From assembly GCA_029379385.1 (NCBI GenBank), contig CM055612.1, positions 11,346,001 to 11,410,000 on the forward strand: 64,000 nucleotides of DNA, read 5' to 3'. Position numbers and translations under genes: made by a program. This DNA is from Quillaja saponaria. Lineage: Eukaryota; Streptophyta; Magnoliopsida; Fabales; Quillajaceae. The notes beneath the pieces are model-generated. The model did no database searches and had not been told where the DNA came from. It was given only the letters and a program-made list of their open reading frames with translations. Positions 23,641-34,943 of the stretch are shown one piece after another. Position 1 is the first letter of the stretch, and each line of letters opens with the position of its first letter.

Positions 23641-24780
23641 GACTACATAGTCACACGATGTAACTTGTAAATAATGATTTTTGATCTTGTATATGAGGAT
23701 GTGATAAGCAAGGAAAAGGTTTCTACAACTTAAAGAAAAGACTATTCTTTGATTCCCATCAAGGCTTATAATTTCATCCAAGCTAGGGATAACCTCATCA
23801 TAAAATTCTTAGGTTAGCCACCCTAACACAAAAAATCCCACAATGAGACTAACATTTCACCACGAATGGTCTGTATATTGTTAGTAGTTGGGTACCACAA
23901 TTTGCAAAATCCTTTGACCATGTGAGAGCTATTGTCTTACACAAAGAGCAAAACCAATATTGCCATGCTTAAGACCACCTTAATGTCATCTAAACATAAG
24001 TTCGAAGCTCTCCTAATAACCAAAAAATGACATAAAATGACCATGTGTCTCTAAGCTTTTCCAACACACTTGTCACTCTAATATACATTGACCAAGCAGG
24101 TGACTTTGGCCTCATTCTTAAACAAATCTTGCAGGATTAAGAGTATGTTGCGTTTAACCACTTTTTCATGTATGATTCTTCTGAGAAAAATAGGTACTCC
24201 TCATTAGGGCTAAACACGAGCTGGCCTTGAGTTTGTCAAAGCTCGATTTGAACTTGATATATTTTTTAGTTGTTAAGCTTCGCTCGTGTTTTGAAAAAAA
24301 AAAAAAAAAAAAAAAAACTTGAGTTAAAGATCAGCTAGAGCTCAGCTTTTGACATTTTGAGCTCGTGAGACTTGTTCTTAAACCAAATAGTTTTTTTCCT
24401 ACTTAAATCAATATACTATTCCTGTTTTAGTAACAGTAAGAATATAAATCATTCAAATAATCTAATACAAGCAGACTTAAAGTACATCTAAAATATATTT
24501 CTAACTAAAATAACTAGTAAAAAAGTAAATATTCCTAGACTGAGCCTATTCGAACTACTCGCGAGTTTTTCGATCTTGAGCCCAAAAACTTGATCTTGTA
24601 ATTAAGCCCCAAAATCTTGTTAGAGCTCGGCTTGTACACTCAGACAAGCTGAGCCAAGCATAAGCTCAGCTCATATGACAGCCTTACTCCTCATGTTCAT
24701 CTCAATCCATTCTACTACCTTAATAGTGTGAGATAATCGGACTTCTACAAAGCTTGTCCATGCCTGCATAAGAAAATAAA
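23641..24780 (-). pseudogene. Antisense ORF of Tat element, N-terminal part (plant-mobile-domain-like relic)
   Basis: The minus strand reads GFCKLWYPTTNNIQTIRGEM followed by LVSLWDFL near 23825-23915. The layout (aromatic/cysteine, PTTN, GE, SLWD, GG) is that of the plant mobile domain in transposon-derived proteins. Stops follow in the next stretch. A 480-bp Mutator-like element (24205-24684) splits the frame. The rest of this ORF lies at 20640-21960 beyond the CACTA insertion. Confidence 0.6.
24205..24684. mobile_element. Mutator-like MITE with 10-bp TSD
   Basis: The 480-bp element lies between perfect 10-bp duplications TACTCCTCAT at 24195-24204 and 24685-24694. The ends are weakly inverted (AGGGCTAAACACGAGCTGG; from the other side AGGCTGTCATATGAGCTGAG), and subterminal regions are rich in GAGCTCGAGC-type words on both sides. 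A 9-11-bp duplication is characteristic of Mutator-like elements. It encodes no protein. A long A run occurs near 24294-24317. Confidence 0.75.
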
Positions 24781-24893
24781 AAAGGAGAAAGAACAAGAAA
24801 AATTAGGGAAAATAAAATGGATGCATGGATGCTTCTATATGCAATGTTATTGCTAAGTACAAAAGTGCCGAACAAAATCTCATTGTAATGTAG

Positions 24894-25093
24894 ATGTTAA
24901 ACGTGGTGATCAGTCCATTAGCGATAATAGTGACAGCTAGGTGAGGGTAACATACCACAATAACTCGGATGACATGCCAAAATAAGCGTTAGATGTCGAA
25001 CGTGGTGATCAGTCCATTAATAACAACTATGGTCAATTAGTGAGGGTAGAGTACCACAGTGCCTCGAATGAAATGCCAAACATATGTGCAAAG
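24894..25093 (+). repeat. Two-copy tandem repeat, 100-bp period
   Basis: Adjacent copies start at 24894 and 24994 and share AACGTGGTGATCAGTCCATTA, GTGAGGGTA and ATGCCAAA words. It lies in the 3' untranslated part of the Tat element. No function recognised. Confidence 0.75.
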
Positions 25094-26306
25094 TCAACCA
25101 TCAGGATAAAATCCCAAAAGAAAATTGATAAAATAATATGCCTAGCATTTTTATCACATTAAGTACAAAACAATAATAATATGTAACAAATGAAAAATTC
25201 ATGCAAATATATGGAAATTAATGTATATATCAATTCAACATAAGTAGGAGACTTGCCTCATAAATGGTGGCAAATTCCTAATGCAAGCTAGTAAGTGACC
25301 TTGAAATTTTTTTTGAGGCAAATGAAGACTCTTATAATAATGTGTATTTTTTATTAAATATGTGCCACAATGCTATTATTAAGGAATGCATTAGTCCCAT
25401 GGTGGCGGCAATTTCAAGAATTGATGTTATACGTACATATGGACAATTAGCAAAAGAATATATGTCAGTCAAGAATAAAGAGTAATACACCATGAAGAGT
25501 CACAAATAGGTTGCTTTCTAAAGAAGGAAGGCACATGATTAAAAGAGAAAGCATGAGAAGCCAATCATAGCATAGCCATACCAATAAAAACAAATAAATT
25601 TACATACATCTACATATGTATCTGAAAAGGTTTGGAGTGACAACAACATGTGCTTATTAAAGGAGCATACCTTGAAACGGTTGGCACATGAAGCCATGTC
25701 TTGAAGCTTTCGACCATGACTAACATACAAGTTTAGTAAGATCAATATGAAGAGGTTGCCTATAATATGGGGTGAAAGCCATTAAGGATTTCAACTTGGT
25801 ATGAAGAAAGTAAGAGAGTGAAAGATGAAAGTAAGGTATTGCGTGCAAATATTTATAATTGTTGTTTTTCACAAACCTAATGGCTCACACTTATTCACCA
25901 AGATACCTACGGCCCAAACTTGACTTTTAGAGACGTAGCATAATTGAAGTGTGTGTACTTATCTGATCTAACTAAATTCTATAAGCCCAATACCATTTTC
26001 GATATATGCACAAAAAAGTACACTCAACTTGACCCAAAGACCTAAGTAGTCCTAACTTTAAGAACCATAATACAATGTCTAAGTTGGGGCCAACTTTAGA
26101 CGAAAATAACCAATTGCACTTCCGAATTGTTACCAATGATTTTTAAAAAAAATTAAAAAATCTCTCACCATTCGAAAGTTCCAAATGCAAGAGTGCACCA
26201 AGCAACAAAAAGCAAAAAGACTTCAAGACACAAGGGGTAAAAAAGTTCAAGCCACAAAATATCAAATACTTCAAGCCCTAACTATTATTGTATGGTGGAC
26301 ATGGAT
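25094..26306. other. Tat element 3' untranslated region, nothing recognised
   Basis: AT-rich sequence between the antisense ORF relic and the 3' LTR. I see no domain. A purine-containing stretch GGTGGACATGGA at 26294-26305 directly before the LTR may be the remains of the polypurine tract. Confidence 0.4.
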
Positions 26307-27020
26307 GCACTAAAATTCTGATCATAAATTTATTACCTATTTGTTTAATCAATATTAAAATAAAATATTGATTATTTAATTTGACAAATAAATATGATCA
26401 AATCATGAATTGGCTACCTAAATGTTGATTATTGAAATTACAAATTGACAAATTAAACATTAATTAGCCAATTAGACTGATTAGGAGCAGTTATAAAGAA
26501 TTAATCGTGACTGTAAGTAAAATCATAATTGATTTGGGATTAAATTAAGCAAAATAAGCTCTAATTTCTATTTAATCACATCAAATCAACTACAATCATC
26601 ATTAGTCATCCAAATTAATGGAGATTAGCATTTCAATCACCACCAATCAAATGCAAATTACTCATTGCCAAATCTCATCATCCTAAAATCACTTTCAATC
26701 ATCGTTAATCACATTGAATTGCTCCAAATCATCGTTAATCACTTTCAATAAATAGGCTTACATAAGCAATGGATATGAGATAGAAAATTCAAGACATAAA
26801 ACTCTTGAAATTTTCTTGCTTTTCTTTCACAAAGCAGATATTTGAAGCAACTAAATAGCACTCTGCAAATAAGTTCGATGCCAGTAGAGATCATTTAACA
26901 CTCTTCTTAAAGACTATCCACAACGTCATCTTAAAGGAACAAATATCATCCCATTTGATATCAAGCTTCATAGCATTCAGATTGAATCAAATTCTTAAGG
27001 AGAACAAATCAGAGGAATTA
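26307..27020 (+). repeat. Tat element 3' LTR (truncated)
   Basis: Starts TGCACTAAAATTCTGATC and aligns with the 5' LTR at 11142 (minus its nested element) and with 28777. Homology stops near 27020 after CAGAGGAATTA, where the sequence changes to the upstream flank of peptide gene copy B. The corresponding positions are about 12955 in the 5' LTR and 29568 in the third LTR. The cut marks the junction of the segmental duplication. Confidence 0.75.
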
Positions 27021-27940
27021 ACATGTCATAAAAAATAATAATCTAAAATGCCATGGATAACAAATCATCAATCTTTTCATTGATTAAACACGAAAAAGAA
27101 AATAGCACCCAAAAAAAAAAACTCATTGAGTATCCCAGTATTAACAGAAGTTATATAATTTTTATAATGTAAAAATCTTCGTAGTATGTTCTAAAACCAA
27201 AGATATATGATGTTGTGACAAATTATTTGTGTACAATCTTAATATTATTAATTTTCATTTTCATTAAATTGAATACATGACAAACACTATTAGGTATGAG
27301 TAATTAATTAACCATCATGAGCCCCAAAAAAAATAAAGAAATAAAAATAAGCATCATGGTGAGACCATGCTAATAATGAGATATATTTACTTTAATATTG
27401 ATTTTTAAATGTTCATAATCATATTATCACTAAGTAGGGCATTAGTGAATTTTGATACAATAGTACACATCTAATTGACTCAAAGAATTGAAAGTGACTG
27501 ATCTCATAGTCACTTGTGTATAAGATACTTAAAAAAATATATATAGATACTCATTAGAGAATGAGTACACTAAATTGGTTTTACTGAAAACACTTATATG
27601 GAGTTTATCTGCATGTTAATAAGTTATTTCCTTGTTACAGTTGTGCAAAATAGTCCTCTGACTTAAGGCTTCATAGTTATCATGTATGAAGGTTATTAGA
27701 CTTTAATGTTATTTTTGATTCTATTAACAAGTCACTTAAGAAGTAGCAATTGGGTATAATCTCTTAAATATGAAGATAAGTGAATATATAATAAAGGTAC
27801 ATAATAGAAACACAAATAAAAGCACAAAATTTTAACCTGATTATAAGCTAGTTATAGGCATATACAACTATTCTTTTAAGTTTTAAGAGATGAAACACTC
27901 TTAGCTATGGAAATAACAACGGCCTATATCACTTATTTAG

Positions 27941-27948
27941 TATAAAAT
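27941..27948 (+). promoter_or_regulatory. TATA box of peptide gene copy B
   Basis: TATAAAAT, 142 bp before the ATG at 28083, in a block conserved with copy A (6483). It would give a 5' leader of roughly 110 bases. Confidence 0.5.
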
Positions 27949-28082
27949 CTAGGCATTTATATTTTATACAAAACTTCAGGATTTGAGTTTAATTAGACAT
28001 CTCTTCTCTTATATTATAAATTATAGGAAGGTAAAACTCACCAAATTTATCAATTTCAGTTTGCTAGCAATTTATAAACTAT

Positions 28083-28495
28083 ATGACAATGGAGAAACAA
28101 GCTTCCTTCAAATTCACTTCCATTCTCTTCATTTTAGTTTTAGCAACATGTTAGTTATCTCTCTCATTAACATATATGTATATGTTAACATACAAAGTGC
28201 ACCAAGTTATATAATAAATATTTACTTTTGCGTTGCAGGCTTATCATTCTCAAAGCAAATGCCTAAGGTTGAAGCAAGATTATGGCATGACAAACAATAT
28301 GCTAATGATAGTGATTATACCTCCTTAAAAGTAAAACCAGGTTGTTCAAAACTAAGAGGATCTCTTCGTTGTTACAATCGCACTTGCACATGCTTACCCA
28401 TCAATAATTATCAAAATCAGTGCACAAAAACCCATGACTGCATTCACCTCAAATGTATCGATGCACGAGTTAAGTGTGATAATGGTGTTTGCTAA
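28083..28495 (+). CDS. Secreted cysteine-rich peptide, two exons (copy B)
   Basis: Exon 1 is 28083-28149 and exon 2 is 28239-28495, joined across an 89-bp intron with GTTAGT donor and TTGCAG acceptor. The product is 107 residues. Residues 1-22 are a signal peptide: a short charged start, then the hydrophobic FTSILFILVLAT. The mature part has nine cysteines at about 23, 58, 67, 72, 74, 84, 90, 95, 102, with a tenth as the last residue (107). The spacing suggests two modules: C-x8-C-x4-C-x-C, then C-x5-C-x4-C-x6-C-x4-C. Copy A has cysteines where this copy has Tyr43 and Tyr49, so the ancestral first module was C-x5-C-x8-C-x8-C-x4-C-x-C. This spacing resembles secreted defensin-like or late-nodulin/NCR-type peptides. 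No family was confirmed and no function is claimed. The start is chosen for the conserved TATA box and signal peptide; a second in-frame ATG is two codons on. Loss of two cysteines may mean it too is decaying. Confidence 0.65.
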
Positions 28496-28776
28496 TGCAT
28501 TCCACCACCAATTCTAATATAATTAGTATTCATATGATCCCGTTTGTTAAAGTTGTTTATAGATCTGAAAATGCTTTTTCAATTATGATATTTAGAATAA
28601 AATGCGCCTAACAGAGCACATATCATTTTTTTATATAGCAAAGCATATATCATTAAAGGGATATAGTTTTTGTATTTATAAAAGAGCACACATATTAATT
28701 CAAAAAGTATGTCATTTTTAAGAAGTTTAAAAATTTGTATCTTGATATTTCATTAAAATAAAAAACTAAAATGTTT

Positions 28777-30238
28777 ATGTAGCACTAAAATTTTGGTCAG
28801 AAATTTATTGCCTATTTGTTTAATCAATATTAAATAAAATATTAATTTATTTAAATTAATATTTAACTGATCAAATCATTAATTGGCTATTTAAGTGTTG
28901 ATTAGTGAAATTATAAATTGACAAATTAAATAATAATTAGTCAATTAGACAATCAAGTGTTGATTGGGAACAATTCTTTGAGAATTAATATTTGATTGTA
29001 AGAAAAATCATAATTGATTTGATGTTTAAATATTAATTAGCAAAATCAACTTTAATCCTCATTTAGTCAAATCAAATTAACTACAATCACTATTAGTCAA
29101 CTAAATTAATAGCGATTAGCATTTCAATCACCACCCAATCATATGCCAATTACTCATTGTCAAATCTCATCATCCTCAAATAAATTTCAATCACCTTTAA
29201 TTGCATTGAATTGCCTTAAATCATTTAAAAGAAAAACTGAATCACCCAAATTGGCTTCAATTACTAAATTCATGCATTCTAACTGCCTCTTATAGATAGG
29301 ATCATAAAAGCAATAGATAGGGGGACAAAAATTTAAGATACAAAACACTTGAAATTCTCTTACTTTTCTCTCACAAATCAGAGATTTGAAAAACCTAAAA
29401 AGATCTCTATAATCAAGCCAAGTACAAGTAGAGATCATTTAACACGCTTCTCAAAGATCATTCATAATGTTATCTTGAAAGGACAAATATCATTCCATCC
29501 GATATCATCTTTCATAACCTTTGAATTGTATCAAATTCCCAAGGAGATCGAACTAGAGGAATTATTATTCCTTTTATTAGAAAGAATATCTTTCAGAGTT
29601 TAGAACCTTTTATTTTACAAACATTATAAATCGTTATATGTACACGATTTTGTTTGTTTACATTTCAGCCTTAAAATTTATGTTCAAAAATTTCAGGCAT
29701 GCTCGATATGACAAACTCTTTCTCCATCCTTCAAAGTTTTACATCAACTTTGTTGGATCCAATGACCCCAAATAAAAATGATGTTGCTACCAAGAGAACT
29801 AATAAGAAGGTCCACCTCTAGTGTTGTTATCATGGAAAACATTGCTCATTAACTTTGGGGGGTGTCCCCTACATTAAGCCGAAACTCAGGTTAATGCTAC
29901 TCTTTTCATAAACTTAGATGCTTTTGTTGGCAAGAAAGGTAGCAACTTTGTAAAGGTTAGGAATTCATCTCCCATTGAGTCTTTCGGATTGGAGAGCATC
30001 ATACCAAAAGCAAAAATCATATCCTTCTTCTTTGCTAGTTTTTATTCTGATTCTTCCCTACAAGTCTAGACGATAAAGGAATCTCAGCTACAACCAAAAA
30101 GCCTAATTTAAAGAAAGTCATGCATTCCATAGTAGTGAACACTACTACTACTGATGAAAGAATTTTAAGCATAGAGCGTGCAATTAAGAAGTTGACCACA
30201 ACAGTGTAGGAAAAAGACTTCCAGATCACTAATAAATT
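28777..30238 (+). mobile_element. Second Tat element fragment: LTR plus gag start
   Basis: Begins TGTAGCACTAAAATTTTGG and aligns with the first Tat element from 11142 through about 13685, without the PIF element. It stops abruptly near 30238 where caulimovirid sequence begins in the opposite orientation. The gag start is frameshifted. It is the right end of the duplicated unit. Confidence 0.75.
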
Positions 30239-30640
30239 TTGAAAGAAGATTAAGACATCTTCAATACAAACAATAATAAATTTTGTATAAGGATTGCAAA
30301 TATCATTCATTATTCGTTGAAATTCAGAAGGTGCAATTTTAGGCTAAAAAGAATAATATTCCATTCATAATATCCAAAAGTTATTTTGTATCTATAAGTT
30401 TCTTTTATTTGAATTTGTCAGAAACTAGATTTCATATTAAAAATTTGAAGAGTATTAACGATTGATAATATCTTTCTTATTAGGAATAGGATAACTAATC
30501 TATTGAAGAGCTTGGTTAAGTGGCTTATATTTAATAACTAAACAAGAAGTCCCACGTTCAATTTTGACATTTTTGTTGACATAAAATACAAAACAAGACC
30601 AATGATGCTTGCTCTTGTGGATGATACCTTTTAACAGAAG
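30239..30640 (-). pseudogene. Caulimovirid reverse transcriptase fragment
   Basis: Short recognisable words include KGIIHKSKHHWSC near 30600 and LVINYKPLNQ near 30525. Near 30260-30275 the catalytic (Y/F)-x-D-D box reads CIEDVL, so the conserved residues are altered. The frame carries stops and ends at the junction with the Tat fragment, so RNase H and everything downstream are missing. Confidence 0.75.
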
Positions 30641-30903
30641 ATCATTGATATCTTTTTGATAGAAGTCAAACATTTTTGATTCAACAAGCTTATGTAGGAA
30701 TTTTTTTCATAAGGAATATCTAACATATGTTGTTTTCTCTTATAGATAGCATTTGGAAGGTCAAAACAAAATTTATTTTTAAATTTTTTCCTTAAAATTT
30801 TGAGTTTTATTTTTTATGAATGAATCAGAAAGTTGATTTTTAATTCCTTTGAATGATATCTTATAAGAGAGGTAACTAATTTGTTTTTTTATATTTATTT
30901 CAA

Positions 30904-31290
30904 TTAGATTAGGTTTCTGAAAACAGTTTTTTTAAGAAATGGGAAAACTACAATTTGGCCCATGACTTCTTTGAATATTTCTCCATCAACCCAAAATGGT
31001 TCTAATTGATGAATGAAATCTAAACCTAGGATAACTAGATTTGTGATATTTTTGGAGAGTAGAAAAGTTTTTTGTGATTTGCAAAGGTGAATTATCAATT
31101 AGAACATTTGTAATGAATTATGATTTTTGTTCTATTAGCAGATGTTAACATTTCACAATATTTTGGGGTATTTGGCCTTCTAATATGCAGTTAGAATCTG
31201 CACCAATATCAAATAGAGTTACTGTTTCAAGGACTAAAGTATTGCCAATAATAAGTTTAATTAGAATATACCATTTTTTATAAGAAACTT
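30904..31290 (-). pseudogene. Caulimovirid aspartic protease region
   Basis: The minus strand at about 31190-31217 reads LFDIGADSNCI, the pararetroviral protease active-site region with D-x-G-A. An open 64-codon piece (30904-31098) continues toward RT. The frame is interrupted by stops between the two. Confidence 0.65.
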
Positions 31291-31312
31291 AAATAATTAG
31301 GTTGAGAAAACC

Positions 31313-31651
31313 TTAATGAGAAAATTCTATTGGATTATTGTCAGAAGATGACTCAGAAGAATTTTTTAAAGATAATTTTTTCTTGTCTTTTAGAAGAACT
31401 TTGATTGCCAAAATGTTTTCTTGTTGCTGAAGTTTAAGGTTTTTAACATCAATTTTTAAATTTGAAACTTCAGGTTGAAGATCTTGAAAAATTACTGGTT
31501 GTGTTTTCTCATAATTAAATATGGATAAAACATCTTTTAAATTGAAAGAGTTAGTGACAATAGGAAGATTGTGAGGAGGCTTCCTTGGTTTTTCTAGAGT
31601 ATCTAGAATTTCTTTTAATTTTTGTTGATAATTTTTTTTTTTCTTCATCAT
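31313..31651 (-). pseudogene. Caulimovirid coat-to-protease linker, 112-codon open fragment
   Basis: Lysine-rich start (MMKKKKNYQQKL) and glutamine/serine-rich end (SSESSSDNNPIEFSH), with a helical, coiled-coil-like middle. It lies between the zinc knuckle and the protease, consistent with the linker of the polyprotein. The methionine is not necessarily a start. Confidence 0.55.
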
Positions 31652-31685
31652 TTGAAAAACTTGTAATAAATTTCGAAAAGAATAT

Positions 31686-31970
31686 CTTGTTCTCTTGTTA
31701 AGACATTACATTTGAGAGTTTCTTGAGAAACGTCAGATAAAACTTTATCATTTTGAATTGGTTGATATCTTCATTACTAAAAGAAGGTTGAGCTTCATTA
31801 TCAAAAGAACTTCGATTAGAAAAAGAAGATCTTGTTCTCTTGTTAAGACATTACATTTGAGAGTTTCTTGAGAAGCTTTAGATAAAACTTCATCATTTTG
31901 AATTTAGTTCATATCTTCATTGTCTGAAGAAGGTTGAGCTTCACTATCAGAAGAACTCCAATTAGAAGAC
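31686..31970 (-). repeat. 145-bp tandem duplication in the caulimovirid relic
   Basis: Two adjacent copies start CTTGTTCTCTTGTTAAGAC at 31686 and 31831, with about 90 percent identity by eye. It sits in the acidic, serine-rich linker just downstream of the zinc knuckle on the minus strand. It postdates most of the surrounding decay, judged by its higher similarity. Confidence 0.75.
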
Positions 31971-31989
31971 TATTAAGTTGTGCTAAAAG

Positions 31990-32110
31990 TCCTTCTTCAA
32001 TATTTCAAGCTTTGATTTTTCCTGTAGCTTTACAATATTTGGCAATATGACCTGGATTATTGCATTTAAAACAGACCACAAGGGGTTTGTTTTTATTTTG
32101 AAAATGATGA
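31990..32110 (-). pseudogene. Caulimovirid CCHC zinc knuckle
   Basis: The minus strand reads CFKCNNPGHIAKYCK, matching C-x2-C-x4-H-x4-C. This is the nucleic-acid-binding motif of coat/gag proteins. A stop follows within 10 codons. Confidence 0.75.
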
Positions 32111-32154
32111 GGAACATGTTTATTTTGTAAAGGTTTATCATTCTATAGACCAAT

Positions 32155-32328
32155 TCCCCTTTTTATTTGGGACTATCAAATACACCCCAAATTTTGATCT
32201 TCATGTTACTCCCTCTAAGAGACATGTCAGATCCAGGGCTCTTTCCATTCTACCAACGAATAATCTATTATAATTCTCAAATCCAAATCGGCTAATTGTT
32301 ACAGATAGCACCTACTCTAGTAGAAATT
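32155..32328. other. Unassigned segment between caulimovirid and solo LTR
   Basis: This sequence does not read as caulimovirid coding and is not part of the LTR-A copies. It could be an unrelated repeat fragment. Nothing else can be said. Confidence 0.35.
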
Positions 32329-34898
32329 TATCACACCCTCACAAAAACATGACTGGCCAGATTAATGGATAACCAAACCTCCGTAACCCTGACTCCACAA
32401 CAAAGAAACAAATAAAACTTTTAATTAAACCAATGCAATAAAAGTAAAACTCTATAAAATCTAAGTTTACAATAAAAGTTTTACTGACACAAACAAAAAA
32501 TTTTGGAAAAGATTTCCTATAAAGTGAAACATGCCCATATAATACAACTCTAGTTTTTTTTTTTTTTTTTTTTTGCATAACGACAGCAATAACAAGAAGC
32601 TCCACTCCATTCCTCACCATAATAGCAAATAACTAAACTATTACACAACATAAGAACATATACCCCACAATTCTAGTGTGACTATAAATTTTCACCCTTT
32701 GACTTCAAGATTGAGATTCCGAAGAATTATCTTGCCGTCAAATACTCAACAAGTCCAGTAGCAGTGGTTAATGTTACTTGAGATCCTGTTACTAAAAAAA
32801 ATATCAACAAAAAAAGAGTGAGTCCTATAGACTCAGTGAGTAAAAAATAGTACCTAAAAGATACTAGCATCATTCAACACAAGTAATATAATATATATGT
32901 ATATATAGTCATTTAATATATCAACATAGTATAAATCACGAAATCACTAAGGTTATACTTACAAAGTTGTAAAAATATAACATTTAACAAGCACAGTTCC
33001 ATTAGTACACTACACAATCCAATTAAAAACAATTAAGGCAATCAAAGCATACAAAGCAATCATAGGACCAAGAGAGTAACTCAACCCCGCACACCACCTC
33101 CCACCGGGTAGTTTTGTGTCAGCATACCAAATAGAATCATAAATAGAATTACTGAATCTTCTTCTCTAAATCCACCCACTGGGGATGAGTACTCAATTAT
33201 TTAAAAATATATATAAAAAATTCTTATAACAGAATATTAAATTAAAACATCCTAGGGTACACTTGTATTTCATTTTTGAAAATAAAATCATTTCGAAAAG
33301 AAACACTCTCATTTCGTTGACCCTTATCAACCACAAACAATTTCAAACAGCAAACACAACTCACATAACTCAATCATAACCATACACTCTTATTCACCTC
33401 TATATAAAATATATATACATAAATATGTCAAATAATCAAATATAATAATATAGCAACCAAAAGGTAACAATTGATCACTCACCGTATACTGGTATTGATC
33501 AATACTCCCTATTGCGTCTACGTACATCATTCGCTCAATTATAGTTTCGGAGCTGTAATTACATTAGTTATAACTTTAAATTACAAAAATCAAAAGTTTT
33601 TAAGTTTCAAGTATTCATTTAAAGTTTACTTCCATTGATGTGTGTGTGTGTGAGCATATATACTTATCCCAATAATTCAACATACCACATCAACTCATTA
33701 TCACTAATAATTTTCACATTAGTTTCAAAGTTAACTTACACTTGTATTCCATATTAATACAACCTACTTCAACTTTCTTGTCCATAAATTATTTAAGTTC
33801 TATTCATTATATTACAATTAGTGTTATTGGGGCTTTTCAACAAACTTCTTGAGTAATCAACTTTATTTCTTGTATATATGTATTTCTACTACTAAAACTA
33901 ATCTAAATCCTTAAAACTCACTTTACTTATAATTCCACTATTAATTTTAAAATTAAGTTAATCATTCAAGAGTTACTACAAGCTTGGATTGTAAATGTTT
34001 CATGACAACACATAACACCCAATCCTCCAATAGCATATTAGCAACTTATGATAATCATTCACATCACTCTATCATTAACTTTTGAATGATACACACAGCT
34101 CACGCCAATGTTTTAGGATTAAAATGTTGTGGTCATACTTTTAGCACCAATCAGATGCCAAAACAGAGCCATAACAAAATAACAACAACTTAATCTAATT
34201 CACAGCTAACCTAGTTGATTCAACTTCCCATCAATCTTCCAAGTGAAATAACATAAGACAAAATTTTGCTTCTTTTAGCTATATGTCAGTCAACATTATT
34301 AGTAGTGTAGTAACGTATGTGATAGAAGTGAAATGACTAATTTATGAATCCAGATGCTACTAGGTCACCTTGAGCTTTACAAGTGTCAATGTATGAGCAT
34401 GATAAAAGACACCTCGCACATAGGTGGTAGCACATAATCAAATGGAGTATCATGTTTATGCTTGTCAAGTTATAGAATTTAAAAGAAGTTCATAGCATAT
34501 CCTATATCTAGAAACAAAAGGTTCCAACCCTCATGTTGGAAACTGTTACAAACATTTGAAATTTTAAAATAAGAAAGTGAGTAGGCTTTCATGTGGAGCT
34601 CAGTCTTTTAATTTTGAAAATCCAAGTGCATAATTTATACTGCTTGGAAACTTAGCTGCAAGAAGGAGTTAAGGAATGGCAAAACAAAGGAAAGCCAAAA
34701 GCAAAACAACAACAAGGCTCTCCCAAAAATGAAGACTTGGATAACAAAAGAATAGAAGGAAATTGAGAGGCAGTGGAGTGAAGCTTCTCCACTCTTTGGT
34801 CAATATGAATATAAAGCAAAGAGCAGAGAAAAAAAATCCTATCAAGTCAATGGTCAAAAGTTTTATTTGTGGTGTAAATAATTCCTAAAATTATACTC

Positions 34899-34943
<45 letters not shown>

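Larger units (their letters stand above)
11142..27020 (+). mobile_element. Decayed Ty3/gypsy retrotransposon, Tat lineage, with nested insertions
   Basis: Flanked by homologous LTRs (11142 to about 13030, and 26307-27020). The internal region holds recognisable but heavily broken relics in the order gag, protease, RT, RNase H, integrase, followed by a reading frame in antisense orientation with plant-mobile-domain features. That order plus the antisense 3' ORF is typical of the plant Tat lineage. Every domain carries stop codons and frameshifts, so the element cannot encode protein. Three DNA transposon insertions lie inside it: 11303-12358, 22012-23640 and 24205-24684. The 3' LTR is truncated at 27020, where segmental copy B begins. 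Confidence 0.85.
27020..28776 (+). repeat. Segmental duplication, copy B
   Basis: Aligns with 5500-6863 plus 10667-11141. It lacks the TRIM, the solo LTR and about 175 bp just upstream of the promoter that copy A has. The right border is the start of another Tat LTR at 28777, the same neighbour that copy A has at 11142. Confidence 0.75.
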
